Positions 1-9,735 are shown, counted from the stretch's first letter. The stretch: DNA of 43,368 nucleotides from Gnetum montanum (GCA_015680685.1 MNCI01026391.1:30567-73934), one strand, 5' to 3'. The notes: generated by a model from the letters alone, not told the origin. Numbers and translations: made by a program.

Positions 1-384
1 TCTAAGGTTCTGTTGAATGAAATCGTTGACATCTATTATCTAGCCAAAATGGAGTCTCGTACGTGGTAGTTTACGCAGCAGTTTTTGGTAGCATAGTAGG
101 ATTGTCTTGAAGAAATTGCTTGTTTGAGCCTTGGAAGTTTGAACAATTCGTAGATATTGAATTTGGAATAGCTTTATTGCGAAGTGTTTACTCGTGTCAT
201 TTTACCTTATTTAAATATTCGAGGTCCACACAAATCTGCTTTCTTTTCTGTCTATTTCAATCGAATCTTGCTCTATTTCTAGTTTTCTTGTGAAACTATC
301 TCTTTCTCTGGGGAAAATTAGGAGTAGATTTGGGGAGTTGTGCTCATATGTTTTTGCAAAATTTTATTTGTTACAAGTAGGTAT

Positions 385-392
385 TATAAATA
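385..392 (+). promoter_or_regulatory. TATA-like box in left arm
   Basis: TATAAATA lies in the left arm and reads toward the viral RT fragment. The right-arm counterpart, on the minus strand, reads TATAAGG, so the box is not conserved between the arms. It could be an LTR promoter or chance in AT-rich DNA. Confidence 0.3.
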
Positions 393-583
393 CTGCGTAG
401 ACTAGGCATTTGAACAAAATAGGAACTCTCAACAACTCACAGTACTTGGCAAAGTTGGCTGAATCTCTAAGTCATTTGTAGTATACAGACAACACAATCG
501 TTTCATTTTTCACAACCACATGCCACAACAGCACACACAGATACTGACATTAACTACTGAGTTTATTTGGAGGTATCTGGGCC

Positions 584-603
584 TTGGTGTTGCCAGAGAC
601 CAA
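584..603 (+). other. Primer-binding-site-like block
   Basis: TTGGTGTTGCCAGAGACCAA resembles, with a gap, the TTGGCGCCGTTGCCGGGGA-type primer site of Tat/Athila gypsy elements. It is present in both arms (minus-strand copy 2541-2522). It would place an LTR 3' end shortly before 584. The block is also a small inverted repeat (TTGGT...ACCAA), so a hairpin is an alternative reading. Confidence 0.35.
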
Positions 604-663
604 TAGGCACCTAAATCTTGTTCGAGGACACTCATTGGTGGTCGTGTCCCAAACAGTCGCCAA

Positions 664-1933
664 CAGTAAGCCTCCATCATTAAAACATGAATGTGATTAA
701 GAGATCAACATGCTATTAAGAAATGGTCTTATTGAAGAAAGTACAAGTATGTTTTCTTGCACTGCCTTCTTTGTTAACAAATGTGCTGAAATTGTTAGAG
801 GGAAGGAAAGATTAGTGGTGAATTATAGACTTTTAAATAAGATCATCAAATTTGTTCAACACCCAATCCTAGGATAGGACTGCCTTTTCCAATGATTACT
901 TCATACACACATTTACTCTAAATTTTATCTTAAATCTGGATTTTGGCAAATATAGGTAGAAGAACAGGATCAATGGAAAACAACATTTACCATACCTAGA
1001 GGTCTATACCAATGGAAGGTACTACCATTTGAAAGAAAAACTACTTCTTCCATATTCCAATAGAAAATGGATTCTATCTTTAGAGCATACACTTTCATAC
1101 TTATTTCTATTGGTGATATTCTCATCTTAAGCAAAAATGTGGATGATCATCTTTCCCATTTGGAACAATTTTTTAAAATCATAGATAATGCAGGATTGGT
1201 TCTTTCACCTACTAAGATGCAAATAGCCAAAGAGCAAATTGAATTTCTTGGTTTATAAATTGCTCATGGTGTGATCATCCTACAATCACATATTTTAGAG
1301 TTTATTTCAAAGCTTCCTAATGAACTTCATGATAAGACCCAATTATAGAGATTCTTAGAATATATCAATTATGTTTCTGGATTCTATGAACATCTAGCTA
1401 CAAATAGGAAACAGTTAAATTAAAGGTTAAGTTAGAATGCTCCTCCATGGTCACCAAAACACACTACCATAGTTCTGAAAATCAAAGAAAGATGGAAACA
1501 TTTACCTAAACTTCAACTACCAATAGATGGAAAGTTAATCCTTGGAATATATGCTTCTACAAAATTTTGGGGTGCTACCCTTAAGGAACATAAGGATAAT
1601 GTAATCCACATCTGTCGATATCTATCTGTTAAGTTTAGTGGTGCTCAATTGAATTATCATAGCACCCATAAAGAATTATTAGCTATTGTAAAAGGTGTAG
1701 AGAAATTTAGATTATTTTTGCAAAGTACTCATTTCATAATACGTAGTGATTTAAAACACTTTGATAAATATCTTAGCTCTAAGGTATTAAATAAAGTTGC
1801 TCATACAAGACTAATACGATTGGTTCTCTTTCTTGCTAATTTTGATTTTCAAACAAAATATATCAATGGTATGCAAAATAGCTTAGCTAATTTCTTAACC
1901 AAAGAGTTCCAACTCTCTACTACTAATGCTTAA
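664..1933 (+). pseudogene. Endogenous caulimovirid-like RT-RNase H (fragment)
   Basis: This is a broken reverse transcriptase/RNase H of pararetrovirus (Caulimoviridae) type, the polymerase that copies pregenomic RNA to DNA. Seen in order: the RT start at 664-830 with RGKERLVVNYRLLN, a pattern typical of caulimovirids (gypsy RTs have a DGxxRxCIDYRxLN form); YQWKVLPF near 1005; the catalytic box as SIGD at about 1105-1116, one Asp lost; then RNase H with the block HICRYLSVKFSGAQLNYHST at 1608-1667 and an end near SLANFLTKEFQ. No integrase follows, as expected of caulimovirids. Several stops and at least one frame change break it, and the N-terminal parts (movement, coat, protease) are absent. 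The split from gypsy is judged by motif only. It fits endogenous caulimovirids known from gymnosperms. Confidence 0.8.
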
Positions 1934-2459
1934 TTTTCTATTTGTAGATCTATTGCACAATGAAGGATGGATTCTTAGGTCCATCAACCACCTTAGAGGA
2001 TGTAGAAGTTATGAAATTTATATGCTTGTATTAGAAGAAGCCCAAATAAGATCCACACATGAATCCGATTACAATGAGTTTTTGTCTATTGCTAGAACCA
2101 TATCCCCATATGCCAAAATTAGTCGCAAAGTCTATATGTCAAACTAAGAAATGGTTCATGTTGGACCTCATGTCTCTTTGTGTACGTATGTTGAGCTGAT
2201 TCTACTAGACTTTGGGTAATGGTTTTCACCTTATATGTTAAAATGGCCACTACACCAACTAGACCCATTCCATGTGTATAGAATAGACCTAAATCCTTTA
2301 AGTCATACTTATTCTGAGGAATTCTGGTCTTGGTGGGCAAAGTATGGTCATTCTCCAATCCATATTCCTAAGTAGTATCCTTTTCATCTCTACCATAGAT
2401 TACCTATACATCATGGTTATTTTCTATATTATAATAATTCTATCTCCAAGGAATGGTAA
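1926..2459 (+). pseudogene. Unidentified frame overlapping the RT-RNase H end
   Basis: This frame starts at ATG 1926 and overlaps the end of the RNase H frame by 8 bases (ATGCTTAA). It stays in one frame for 178 codons to a TAA at 2457-2459, broken by stops at 2145, 2217 and 2373. All three could derive from a sense codon by one change. It is rich in aromatic residues and His, for example EEFWSWWAKYG and YPFHLYHRLPIHHGYF. I recognise no domain. A frame overlapping the polymerase end fits a compact viral genome, and in some caulimovirids a transactivator/inclusion-body gene sits here, but no similarity to one can be claimed. The stop ends immediately before the right arm at 2460. Confidence 0.4.
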
Positions 2460-3136
2460 TGTTGGCGACCGTTTGGGACGCGACCGCCAACGAGTGTCCT
2501 CGAACAAGATTTAGGTGCCTGTTGGTCTCTGGCAACACCAAGGCCCAGATACCTCCAAATAAACTTAGTAGTTAATGTGAATATGTGTATGTGCTGTTAC
2601 GGCGTGTGGTTGTGAGAAATGTAATGATTGCGTTGTGTGTAAACTACAAATGACTTACTTTAAAGAGATTCAGCCAACTTTGCCAAGCAGTGTGAGTTGT
2701 TCAAAATTTCCTATTTTGTTCAACTACCTAGTCTACGCGGTCCTTATAATACCTACTTGTAACAAATAAAATTTTGCAAAACATTTGAGCACAACTCCGC
2801 AATCTACTCCTAATTTTCCCCAGAGAAAGAGATAGTTCCACAAGAAAACTAGAAATAGAGCAAGATTCGATGGAAATAAGCAGAAAAGAAAAGAAAGCAG
2901 ATTTGTGTAGACCTCAAATATTTAAACAAGGTAAAATGACACGAGTAAACACTTCGCAATAAAGCTATCCCAAATTCAATATCTACGAATTGTTCAAACT
3001 TCCAAGGCTCAAACAAGCAATATCTTCAAGACAATCCTACTATGCTACCAAAAATTGCTGCGTAAACTACCACGTACGAGACTCCATTTTGACTAGATAA
3101 TAGATGTCAACGATTGCATTCAAACAGAACCTTTAA
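2460..3136 (-). repeat. Right arm of the long inverted repeat
   Basis: This is the reverse complement of 1-665. It begins TGTTGGCGACCG directly after the TAA of the viral downstream frame. Its first 31 bases can also form a local hairpin (GTTGGCG ... CGCCAAC). The minus-strand primer-site-like block is at 2541-2522. Beyond 3136 the same minus-strand unit seems to continue into a leader and promoter (see 3741-3912). Confidence 0.9.
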
Positions 3137-3740
3137 AAGACTTGACAATTTCTGATTGAAATACCACGGGAATTCACTTTAAAGATAAAAAGAAGCTATT
3201 CTGGTCCCATCAAAATACCAAAGATTTTCTGAACCCTCTCGACTACTGAATTGTTCAACGGCGTGACTACAAACAGAGGCTCTCTTACAACAATCCCAAT
3301 AGCAGTTCCCACACGTTGCACAATAACGAAATTTACTACTAAAATGCTCTTAAGGCTTTTAAACACAAGTGCTTCTATGGCAAAATTTTAATAGAAATTT
3401 CTATCGGGCAACAAGAACAGTAAGAGCAATCTAAAAATCCCAAAATTACTTGCCAAGGATGATACTATCTAAACCACTAGCTAAAAAATTTAAACAAAAT
3501 AAAAAATGAAATGCATAACTCATAGGACCATGACAAAGAGGCTGAAATATTTCCTTTAGCAAGCCATCTTACAAGCAATCGTCTTTACAAATCTTCTTTG
3601 CAAATGCTCTTCTCAAGACCCCAAAGTGAGAGCCTAAGTGCTAACTAGTAGCCTTCAAAGTGTGATGTATGAGACCTCCCAAAAGTTTTTTCCCAAAAAT
3701 TATCCTTCAAAAATCCTCCCCTCTTCTTCCTCATGAAGCC

Positions 3741-3748
3741 TTTTTATA
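3741..3748 (-). promoter_or_regulatory. Minus-strand TATA box
   Basis: The minus strand reads TATAAAAA in the context CTTATAAAAAGGC, a strong plant TATA form. The TTAGGA repeat cluster lies 70-170 bases upstream, and a leader that reaches the right inverted arm lies downstream. The predicted transcript would run from about 3710 toward the viral fragment. Confidence 0.5.
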
Positions 3749-3814
3749 AGGTTTACAAGGTAGTTACATGCCAAAATATCCTAGCTAACTTTTCTCCCAA
3801 GTAACTTGGCCAAC

Positions 3815-3912
3815 CAATTAGGAGATTACTTGCCCAACAAGTTAGGAGGTTACTTGCCCATTTAATTAGGAGGGAGTTATATAGTTAGGAAGTTATGCAT
3901 AAAGTTAGGAGG
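3815..3912 (-). repeat. Five TTAGGA-type repeats upstream of the TATA box
   Basis: The core (A/G)TTAGGAGG(T/A)TA recurs at about 3818, 3841, 3864, 3883 and 3903 on the plus strand, spaced about 20-23 bases. The first two copies also share TTACTTGCCCA. Tandem promoter-proximal repeats of this sort are common in LTR U3 regions and could act as enhancer boxes; that role is inference. Confidence 0.6.
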
Positions 3913-4110
3913 AATTAAGATTTGTAAATATTATAAATATTTCCTTTGTAAGTAGTTTATTAAAATAAATCTAAATTCCCTAATCTAATTTAATTTAATT
4001 TAAATTTTAAATACTAAGTATCATTAAGCTCTAAGATTTTATCATAAAAAATATAATATAATATCCACCTTATTAGTGGTAGCGGTAGTTAATTTATCCT
4101 TTCTACGTCT

Positions 4111-4754
4111 CCGATAATTGAAATTAAAATTCGGGATGGCCCAAAATATGAGCCCGAAGGTGAAGGCACCAATCTTGCAACTACCCACAACTGATTTAAA
4201 ATATCTTCTTCAGCCAAAAATCATTACCAGCAACTACCATCACAGGAGAAGACTCAGCCGCCGCATTAGGAAACTTCACCATGTGTTCCGTAAGGATCTG
4301 CAACTGTTGTAACCTCTGCCTCTTGAAAATTCCCTACAGCTGTTGATGATCATATGATTTAATACTTGATTCATAGATTTTTGCTGCCTTCTGTCTGTGA
4401 TAACTGGTAAACTTTCTGGTTTTCAAAGTTTTCTTCCAACAGTTGGTGTAGATTCTTTAAGCAACATCCACCAGGGTTTTAAAGGCATTCGCCGTTGTTG
4501 CGGATGAAAATCGAGATTTGTTCATCGTGCGAAATAGGTGTCCATTCTTCTGAAATCCACAAGTTTCTATGCTAAAATCGATGATATGCTAGCTACGTTC
4601 TGCCCTAAACTGGCCTCAGTTCTGTCTGCATAGCCTACACGCTATTGCTACCCGAAACCCCCTTTAACTCGGCTCAGTGGTGAAAGAAGGGCCTCCCACA
4701 TGCTCCACGAACTCACGTTCGGCATCTTGTGAGTCGGCAACGTAAATCCTGCCG
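4111..4754. other. Unassigned, GC-richer stretch
   Basis: Composition becomes less AT-rich from about 4440. A 64-codon ATG frame at 4118-4312 has no recognisable motif and is probably chance. No LTR end, RT motif or RNA gene was seen. The stretch may be the 5' flank of the small ORF at 4755. Confidence 0.3.
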
Positions 4755-4982
4755 ATGCGTGGGCACAATCCTAAACGGAAAGCCAATGGATTTGCCCCAA
4801 AACCATGGCATTTAGTTCTATTTTTCTTATCTTCAATTTTTTCTCTGGCAGCGTTAACAATGGGCCTTTGGACTTACGGGAATTTGGGTTCAGAAGCCTT
4901 TACATCCTTTGATAATGTAAATTTAAGGAGTTCAAAACTTGTTGGTAGTCCGTTAGGTCCTTCACTTGCTTCCAACTCTTAG
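4755..4982 (+). CDS. Small ORF with N-terminal membrane anchor
   Basis: This 75-codon ATG frame has a basic N-terminus (MRGHNPKRK), then a hydrophobic stretch at residues 18-40 (containing LVLFFLSSIFSLAALTMGLW), then a Ser-rich tail. This is the layout of a type II signal anchor, as at the start of many plant Golgi glycosyltransferases. It may be a first coding exon or a truncated gene, since the frame stops at 4980-4982 with no catalytic domain downstream. The stretch is GC-richer than its surroundings, which argues mildly for host or captured origin. I do not recognise the family. Confidence 0.3.
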   Translation: MRGHNPKRKANGFAPKPWHLVLFFLSSIFSLAALTMGLWTYGNLGSEAFTSFDNVNLRSSKLVGSPLGPSLASNS

Positions 4983-5389
4983 CTGATTTTTGATAATCCA
5001 TTACCCACAGTGTTGTCTATTTTTCCAATATTAACAGGGAGTATGCTTTCTTGTGGTGAATAATCACCTCCTTTTTTTTGTTATTCCAATCTTCACTCAA
5101 GAAAGTAACTTGGCATTTTAATTTTACTTTCCAAGAAGGCTTCAACATCAAGATTATTTACCATTGGCTTGCTTCTCCAAGAATACCCATCAACTCACAA
5201 TACTAAACTACAAATTTACAACCAGGGATTATGCTAATTTTGAACAAAATATTCCAACTGTTCCATGTAATGGCCAAATGTACCAACAGGTAATTAATTA
5301 ACCAAGGTTCACCTCCTATGTATCTTCTTGTTACTTGTATTTCTAGGGGAATCGATTGGATGAATTCATGGGGATACACCTTTTACTAG

Positions 5390-5647
5390 GACATCTATAC
5401 TGCTAATCCTTATGACATCCAACAACATTGTGACCTAAATCAAAGAGGATGTAGAAATTTAGAATTATACAATCTTAATGCCCGTCTTCCCTCTTTTAGA
5501 TCTAGAGATGGATATGAATGTACTGTATTCTATGCTGGTTCTCAATTTTTTTCCCAAAAATGTTTTGCCTCCACACTCAATGATGATAGTATTGGTAGCA
5601 ATGATGATGATGGTTGTAATAGTCTAGTAGATGTGGATTTCAATTAG
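5390..5647 (+). other. Open frame of 85 codons without early ATG
   Basis: The frame between the stops at 5387 and 5645 is open for 85 codons. It includes YECTVFYAGSQFFSQKCF and an Asp-rich tail (NDDSIGSNDDDGC). Length and composition are slightly above chance for AT-rich DNA. It may be an exon or retroelement remnant, and I do not recognise it. The 400 bases before it (4983-5389) hold nothing I can name. Confidence 0.2.
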
Positions 5648-5702
5648 ATCCCCTCTGACTGAAACAATATGATCTACCAATATTTACAGTAAAGATTCCC
5701 CA

Positions 5703-6103
5703 TGTGTAAGAATAGTGTCTTAAAAGTTGAATATGTAATAGTGTCTCCACTTAGAAAAGTGGAATATGCAACAATGTCTCTACTTAGAAAAGTGGATTGG
5801 TAATGATACTCTCTCATAGTGCTAGATGGGTTGGAATGCATCATAGAATTCTCGAGAGACTTCAGTCTCTCCTATATATGTACATGCAAATGCAAATAGA
5901 AATCTAGATTAGAGATAACCTTAGAGGAAGCACATATCTCTCTAAGAAGCATTCCTAGCTAAAGCATTCCTTTGTGAAGCTCTTTGTTTGTACCTCTGCT
6001 TTGTCAATGTCAATAATATGAATGGAGAGCTTGTTTGCATTTTATCTTTGAGTTTTTTCTATGTGTTTTTAGTTCTCTGCTTTGTGATTCATGTCAACAT
6101 CAG
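5703..6103 (+). repeat. LTR-like block (solo or 5' LTR)
   Basis: The block starts TGTGTAAGAATAG and ends GATTCATGTCAACA, with TG/CA termini. Inside are paired repeats containing a TCCACTT/AAGTGGA hairpin (5746-5763 and a near copy about 31 bases on), a TATA-like CTATATATG at about 5873, and a U5-like T-rich end with AATAATATGAATGGAGAG. This is the usual order of a small plant LTR. No second copy is recognised in the window, and what follows 6103 is only weakly like a Met-tRNA primer site. Boundaries are approximate. Confidence 0.35.
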
Positions 6104-6353
6104 TTTTTGTATAACTTGCTAAAACCACAAGGAGTGAAGTAAAGTGTGAAAGGGCGAACAAGTAAACAAATGATAAATGGTTGGATGATGAATGGTCTGG
6201 GTGAAGAGTATCATGGTTAAGAAAGAAACTCTCAAAACGAAATTAATTCCAAAGATTAGATTGACTAGAATTGAAATTTTTTGAGACCTTCTGGATTAGA
6301 TCAATTTCAAAATTCTTTTGATAGAATTATATATTTTGTTTAAAAAAAAATTA

Positions 6354-6450
6354 TCCGTAAATGCTACTCAGTAGATTCAAATCTATGATGTAGGGTTATN
6401 TTTTTCCGTAAATGCTACTCAGTAGATTCAAATCTATGATGTAGGGTTAT
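6354..6450. repeat. 46-bp direct duplication around a single N
   Basis: Bases 6354-6399 and 6405-6450 are the same 46 bases, separated by one N (6400) and four T. The same arrangement, again with a 46-bp repeat and one N, occurs at 31280-31373. The likely cause is an unmerged contig overlap or gap-filling fault rather than a biological duplication. Confidence 0.9.
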
Positions 6451-7789
6451 CAAGTGAAAATTCTTACCATTAAGCTAGCATATCAAGAGAATCTATGCTT
6501 TATTTTGCTTTCCATTTAGTCCACTTGATAAAAGGAAGTGATAAGTTAATTCATTAATTGAATATATGATGAAGGTAATTAGGCACTTAATGTTCAAAAC
6601 TAAGGATGAATAAAAAAGACAAAGGCAAGTCGGAGTATAACCTAAGTTAATTTTTGACCAAGAAAAGGAGCATAATCTTAAACCTTATTGATTACAACAA
6701 TAAGTCATGGCCCCGTACCTAGCATGGGAAATGTTGGCATCAAAAAGTATGAAGTGTAAGATCATTGGCTATGTCTTCAAGTAGAAAGTGTAGTAATAAG
6801 AATGCACCTTTGACTAAGAAGCACTAGATGAGATTATGTATTCAAGCACAAAGCATAGGATTGTAACTACATCTTCAAGTAGGAAGCATAGTATTAAGAA
6901 GGTATCTTTGAGAAGAAAGAACTAGATTTGGATAGAGAAATGAGTGCCTCTAGGGGCATGAAGCTTTGTATCACTACAGGTGTAGGAAAGGTTCACATGT
7001 GAAGCAAGTCTCACTCTAGGTAGAAAGGTTAGTATTGTTTGCATAAAAAAGGGGAAGCCTTTTCTTCCTTAACCTAGGTTGTGTGGGCATCTCTAAATGT
7101 CGATTGGATTTCAAGTTGAGTTCTATAATTAGGCTTTATGGTGGATGATCCTAGTTGTTCAACATTCTTGTCTAAAATTATCACATGGTTTTTGAGTTAT
7201 TTAATACCCTTAATATTCATGATGCTCTTTCTATTTGAAGGTACTTATGGAGAAAGACTTAAGCTCCAAGGATGTTATATCTCTTAAGTGGGGGATAGCA
7301 TAGGAAAACATGACTTGTTGATGGATTGAACACTATTACCCTTTGGTACAATAGTTAGAGAAGCATGGAGATTCCCATAGGTTTCATGTGATCATAACCA
7401 TCACTAAGGAACTACACTTGCCATGGTTCCTTTGTGTACTTTTTCACAAGGATATGTAGGCTTGTGGAGGAGCCTTAGCTCTAATGCTTGGGCCAACATC
7501 CTTATCTTCAAGAGTAGGGCTTATCGCTAAATATGTTAGAGTACAGACATGTCTTAGCTATTATAGGATAACCATGTATCTTATGGATTTGTGTGCTTGT
7601 TGTGGTCTTACTTGTATGTGTGTTGATTTGGTCATGTTACTTACATGTTTTCATGTGGCATACTTGATACACTTCTAACCCATCTACTAATGCATGATGT
7701 ATGCTTATGCTATGAGTGTAGGTGCTATGATTGCTAAGATGTAGTTCATCTTAGATTCTCAATTGTCTAGCTAATCTTGGACTCAATGA
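6451..7789. other. Unassigned stretch, possible LTR remnants
   Basis: No convincing gene. An imperfect repeat with a 98-base period occurs at about 6770-6965 (ATCTTCAAGTAG... then TAAGAA... and ACTAGAT... in each copy). A polypurine run AAGTGGGGGATA at 7286-7297 could be the priming tract before a degraded 3' LTR. The 64-codon frame at 7484-7678 is Cys-rich by chance and matches nothing I know. Confidence 0.3.
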
Positions 7790-7795
7790 TGATGC

Positions 7796-8857
7796 TCAAT
7801 GGTGCTTCACTAAAGCATTACCATTACACGTATCCACCACAAAAATATCATCTATAAATATCATACACCAAGGGATTTCATCTTGTATTTCCATTATTAA
7901 TTCATCCATAATAACAAAAAATAAGTATAGAGTAAGTGCAAACCCATGATGTAGACCTACTATGACTAGAAAATTAGATGTTATTCTACAAGCTATTCTG
8001 ATTTTAGTAGTAGCTCCTTCATACATGTCTTGAATCAATTTAATATATTTATTAGGGATGTTTTTCCTCCTCAAGAACTACCAAATAATATCTCTAGTCA
8101 CTGTCATATGCTTTTTCCAATTCAATAAAGATCATATGTATATTTTTTCTATGTTTTTTGAATTTCTCCATTAAAAAAAAAATTCTATATAGTAGATCTT
8201 TCTAACATAAATCTAAATTTATTTTTTAAGATTGTTGATTGAAGTTTGAGATGTTGCTGTACGACTTTCTTCCAAAGCTTCATACTATGGCTCATTAGCT
8301 TGATCAATCTATAGTTTGCATAATTTTGTACATCGCCCTTAATTTTGTAAATCATAACAACAAAGCATTTTTTCCAATTATTAGGAATTTCACCATCCTT
8401 CAAAATTTTATTATGTTATTGTGTTAGCCACAAAACTCTTATATCTCCTAACGCTCTCCAAGCTTCTATAGGAATGTTATCTAGTCCAATAGCTTTTGCA
8501 TTTTTTATATTTGATAAGGAAACCTTCACCTCAGAGAAGGACAGTTTATTAAACAAACCAAAATTTGGTTCTTTTTCTTGGATGTTTTCTTTTGGAAATT
8601 TTTCAATTAATAATTTTTGAAAAAAAAATTCCACCTATCCAAAATATCATTACCTTTAGAAAATTTCTTTCATTTGCTTCCTTGGTGTATTTGACATGAT
8701 CAATATCCTTACATTTATTGTTTCTAATTTCTTTCAATTTATAAATATATTTTTCTCCTCCCTTTCTTCTGAATTTTTCATAAAAGTTATCCAAGGTCTT
8801 ATGTTTAGATTTGTCTACTACTATGATTATCTTCTTCTTTACCATTATGTATATCAA
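7796..8857 (-). pseudogene. LINE reverse transcriptase (broken)
   Basis: Four consecutive minus-strand blocks form the N-terminal and palm parts of a LINE RT. Block 8857-8603 is the pre-RT linker (KYIYKLKEIRN). Block 8634-8416 carries AIGLDNIPIEAWRALGD. Block 8403-8185 carries GEIPNNWKK, YKIKGDVQNYANYR and KLMSHSMKLW. Block 8074-7796 carries the VGLHHG...YLFFVIMDEL motif and the catalytic box as FIDD within WCMIFIDDIFVVD, with both Asp kept. Frames differ between blocks, so it is a pseudogene. The thumb and C-terminal parts are missing. The RT would nick-prime from its own RNA 3' end (target-primed reverse transcription). Confidence 0.8.
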
Positions 8858-9224
8858 CTTGTTTTCTTAGCTACTACTTTGTTGTCATTCCTTAAAGAAT
8901 TTTTTCTTATTTTGAATAGCATGTTTCACTTCATCACTCCATCACCATGTCCCCTTTATAATGTATCTTTTTACCTTTTTTCTCACCCAAAATGTTATTT
9001 CCAATTTTCTGAATGCAACTTTCCATTAGGCCTCAAATTAAATTTGCAAAGAAATCCAAATTCTAGATGCCTTCATGAAGTAATTATTCTCTAAATAAGG
9101 TAATGTTATGTTCTTTCAAATTCTATCACTTTATGCATTTAGTCCCTTTTCTCATGCTACCTTTAAAGCTCTTTATAGCTAAATCCATGACCATTAGTAA
9201 ATACTAAATTGTAGGACACTCTCT

Positions 9225-9735
9225 AGGTATTACCTTGTAATATTTACACATGGTCCAATCTCTTTTGCATAGTGAGAATAATCAATTTGTGTTTTATCCA
9301 TACTACTCTTATATTTAACTAAATTTTTGGTGATCTTCTTGAAACAAGTATTTGCAATTACAAGATCATAGACACTTGCAAACTGTAATAGTGAATCTCC
9401 CATATCATTGTGCTCTCCAAATCCTTGTTCTTTATGAATCCTATCATATCCCATTTTTAGAGATCTAACATGATTATTAAAATCTCCTCCAATAAATATG
9501 CTTTCTTGTTGGGAAATTTTTTAAAGTATCTAATACATTGAATCCTTAAAAATCCTGGTTAATCAAATTTTCTAGGCCAATTATGGAGCATATATGATGA
9601 TGACATTGATGATCTCATTTTCAAGGACAAGTTTGATGCCCATAATTTGATCACCATAGTGATATACTTGTACCACTTTATCTTTGATAGATTGGTAAAA
9701 GATGAAGCCCACTCTATTTTGGTGATTTTTTTTCT
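9225..9735 (-). pseudogene. LINE apurinic-type endonuclease (broken)
   Basis: Minus-strand frames show parts of the exonuclease/endonuclease/phosphatase fold: a strand block with YGDQIMGIKLVLENEIINV and YAP near 9570-9690, then GGDFNNHV at about 9475-9500, then YDRIHKEQGFGEHN...LLQFASVYDLVIANTCF at 9450-9330, ending with QIDYS near 9290. The GGDFN and QID(Y/F) motifs carry conserved metal-site and active-site residues. Stops and frame changes separate the blocks. The stretch 8860-9225 between EN and RT is A/T-rich and shows no clear domain. The 132-codon plus-strand frame at 8696-9094 is its antisense shadow. Confidence 0.75.

Larger units (their letters stand above)
1..665 (+). repeat. Left arm of a long inverted repeat (LTR-like leader)
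   Basis: Bases 1-665 reappear as the reverse complement at 2460-3136. In the outermost ~118 bases I count about five differences, and inner parts match with small indels. The arm ends at GTCGCCAACA (656-665), and the viral reading frame begins at that junction. The outer end is not seen because position 1 is already inside the match. Content resembles LTR/leader DNA: a TATA-like box at 385-392 and a primer-site-like block at 584-603, both reading toward the viral fragment. It could instead be the terminal inverted repeat of a foldback or Mutator-like element that captured viral DNA. Confidence 0.9.
3137..4110 (-). other. Minus-strand LTR-like or promoter region
   Basis: No protein frame is visible. 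Read on the minus strand it looks like the U3/R part of an LTR: repeated TTAGGA boxes, then a TATA box, then a long GC-richer leader running into the right arm and its primer-site-like block. The outer boundary is not clear. CCAACA at 3834-3839 would give a TGTTGG start on the minus strand, but the TTAGGA repeats continue past it, so it may not be the true end. Bases 3950-4070 are very AT-rich. Confidence 0.45.
7790..9735 (-). mobile_element. LINE remnant, RTE-like, minus strand
   Basis: Endonuclease then reverse transcriptase fragments lie in order on the minus strand, with no LTR or integrase. The unit stops just after the RT catalytic box, so the 3' end of the element is missing. This is the opposite of usual 5' truncation and implies a later deletion or insertion near 7790. 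Clade is inferred from the RT pattern (MIYKIKGDVQNYANYR, KLMSHSMKLW), common in plant RTE-type LINEs. Confidence 0.75.

Noticed and set aside
584-640. tRNA-like block (GTTCGAGGAC near 620)
   Set aside because: No acceptor stem or anticodon arm can be drawn. A retroelement leader is a better reading.
664-1933. Ty3/gypsy origin of the left-hand RT
   Set aside because: The RGKxRxVVNYR form, the RNase H block and the lack of integrase fit caulimovirids better, and the real gypsy RT at 23196 differs at each of these points.
7484-7678. 64-codon Cys-rich ORF as a secreted peptide
   Set aside because: There is no signal peptide, cysteines follow no known spacing, and the surroundings look like old LTR DNA.
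8696-9094. 132-codon plus-strand ORF, hydrophobic
   Set aside because: It lies antisense to the minus-strand LINE linker. Its Phe/Leu/Tyr-rich look is the complement of a Lys/Asn-rich coding strand.
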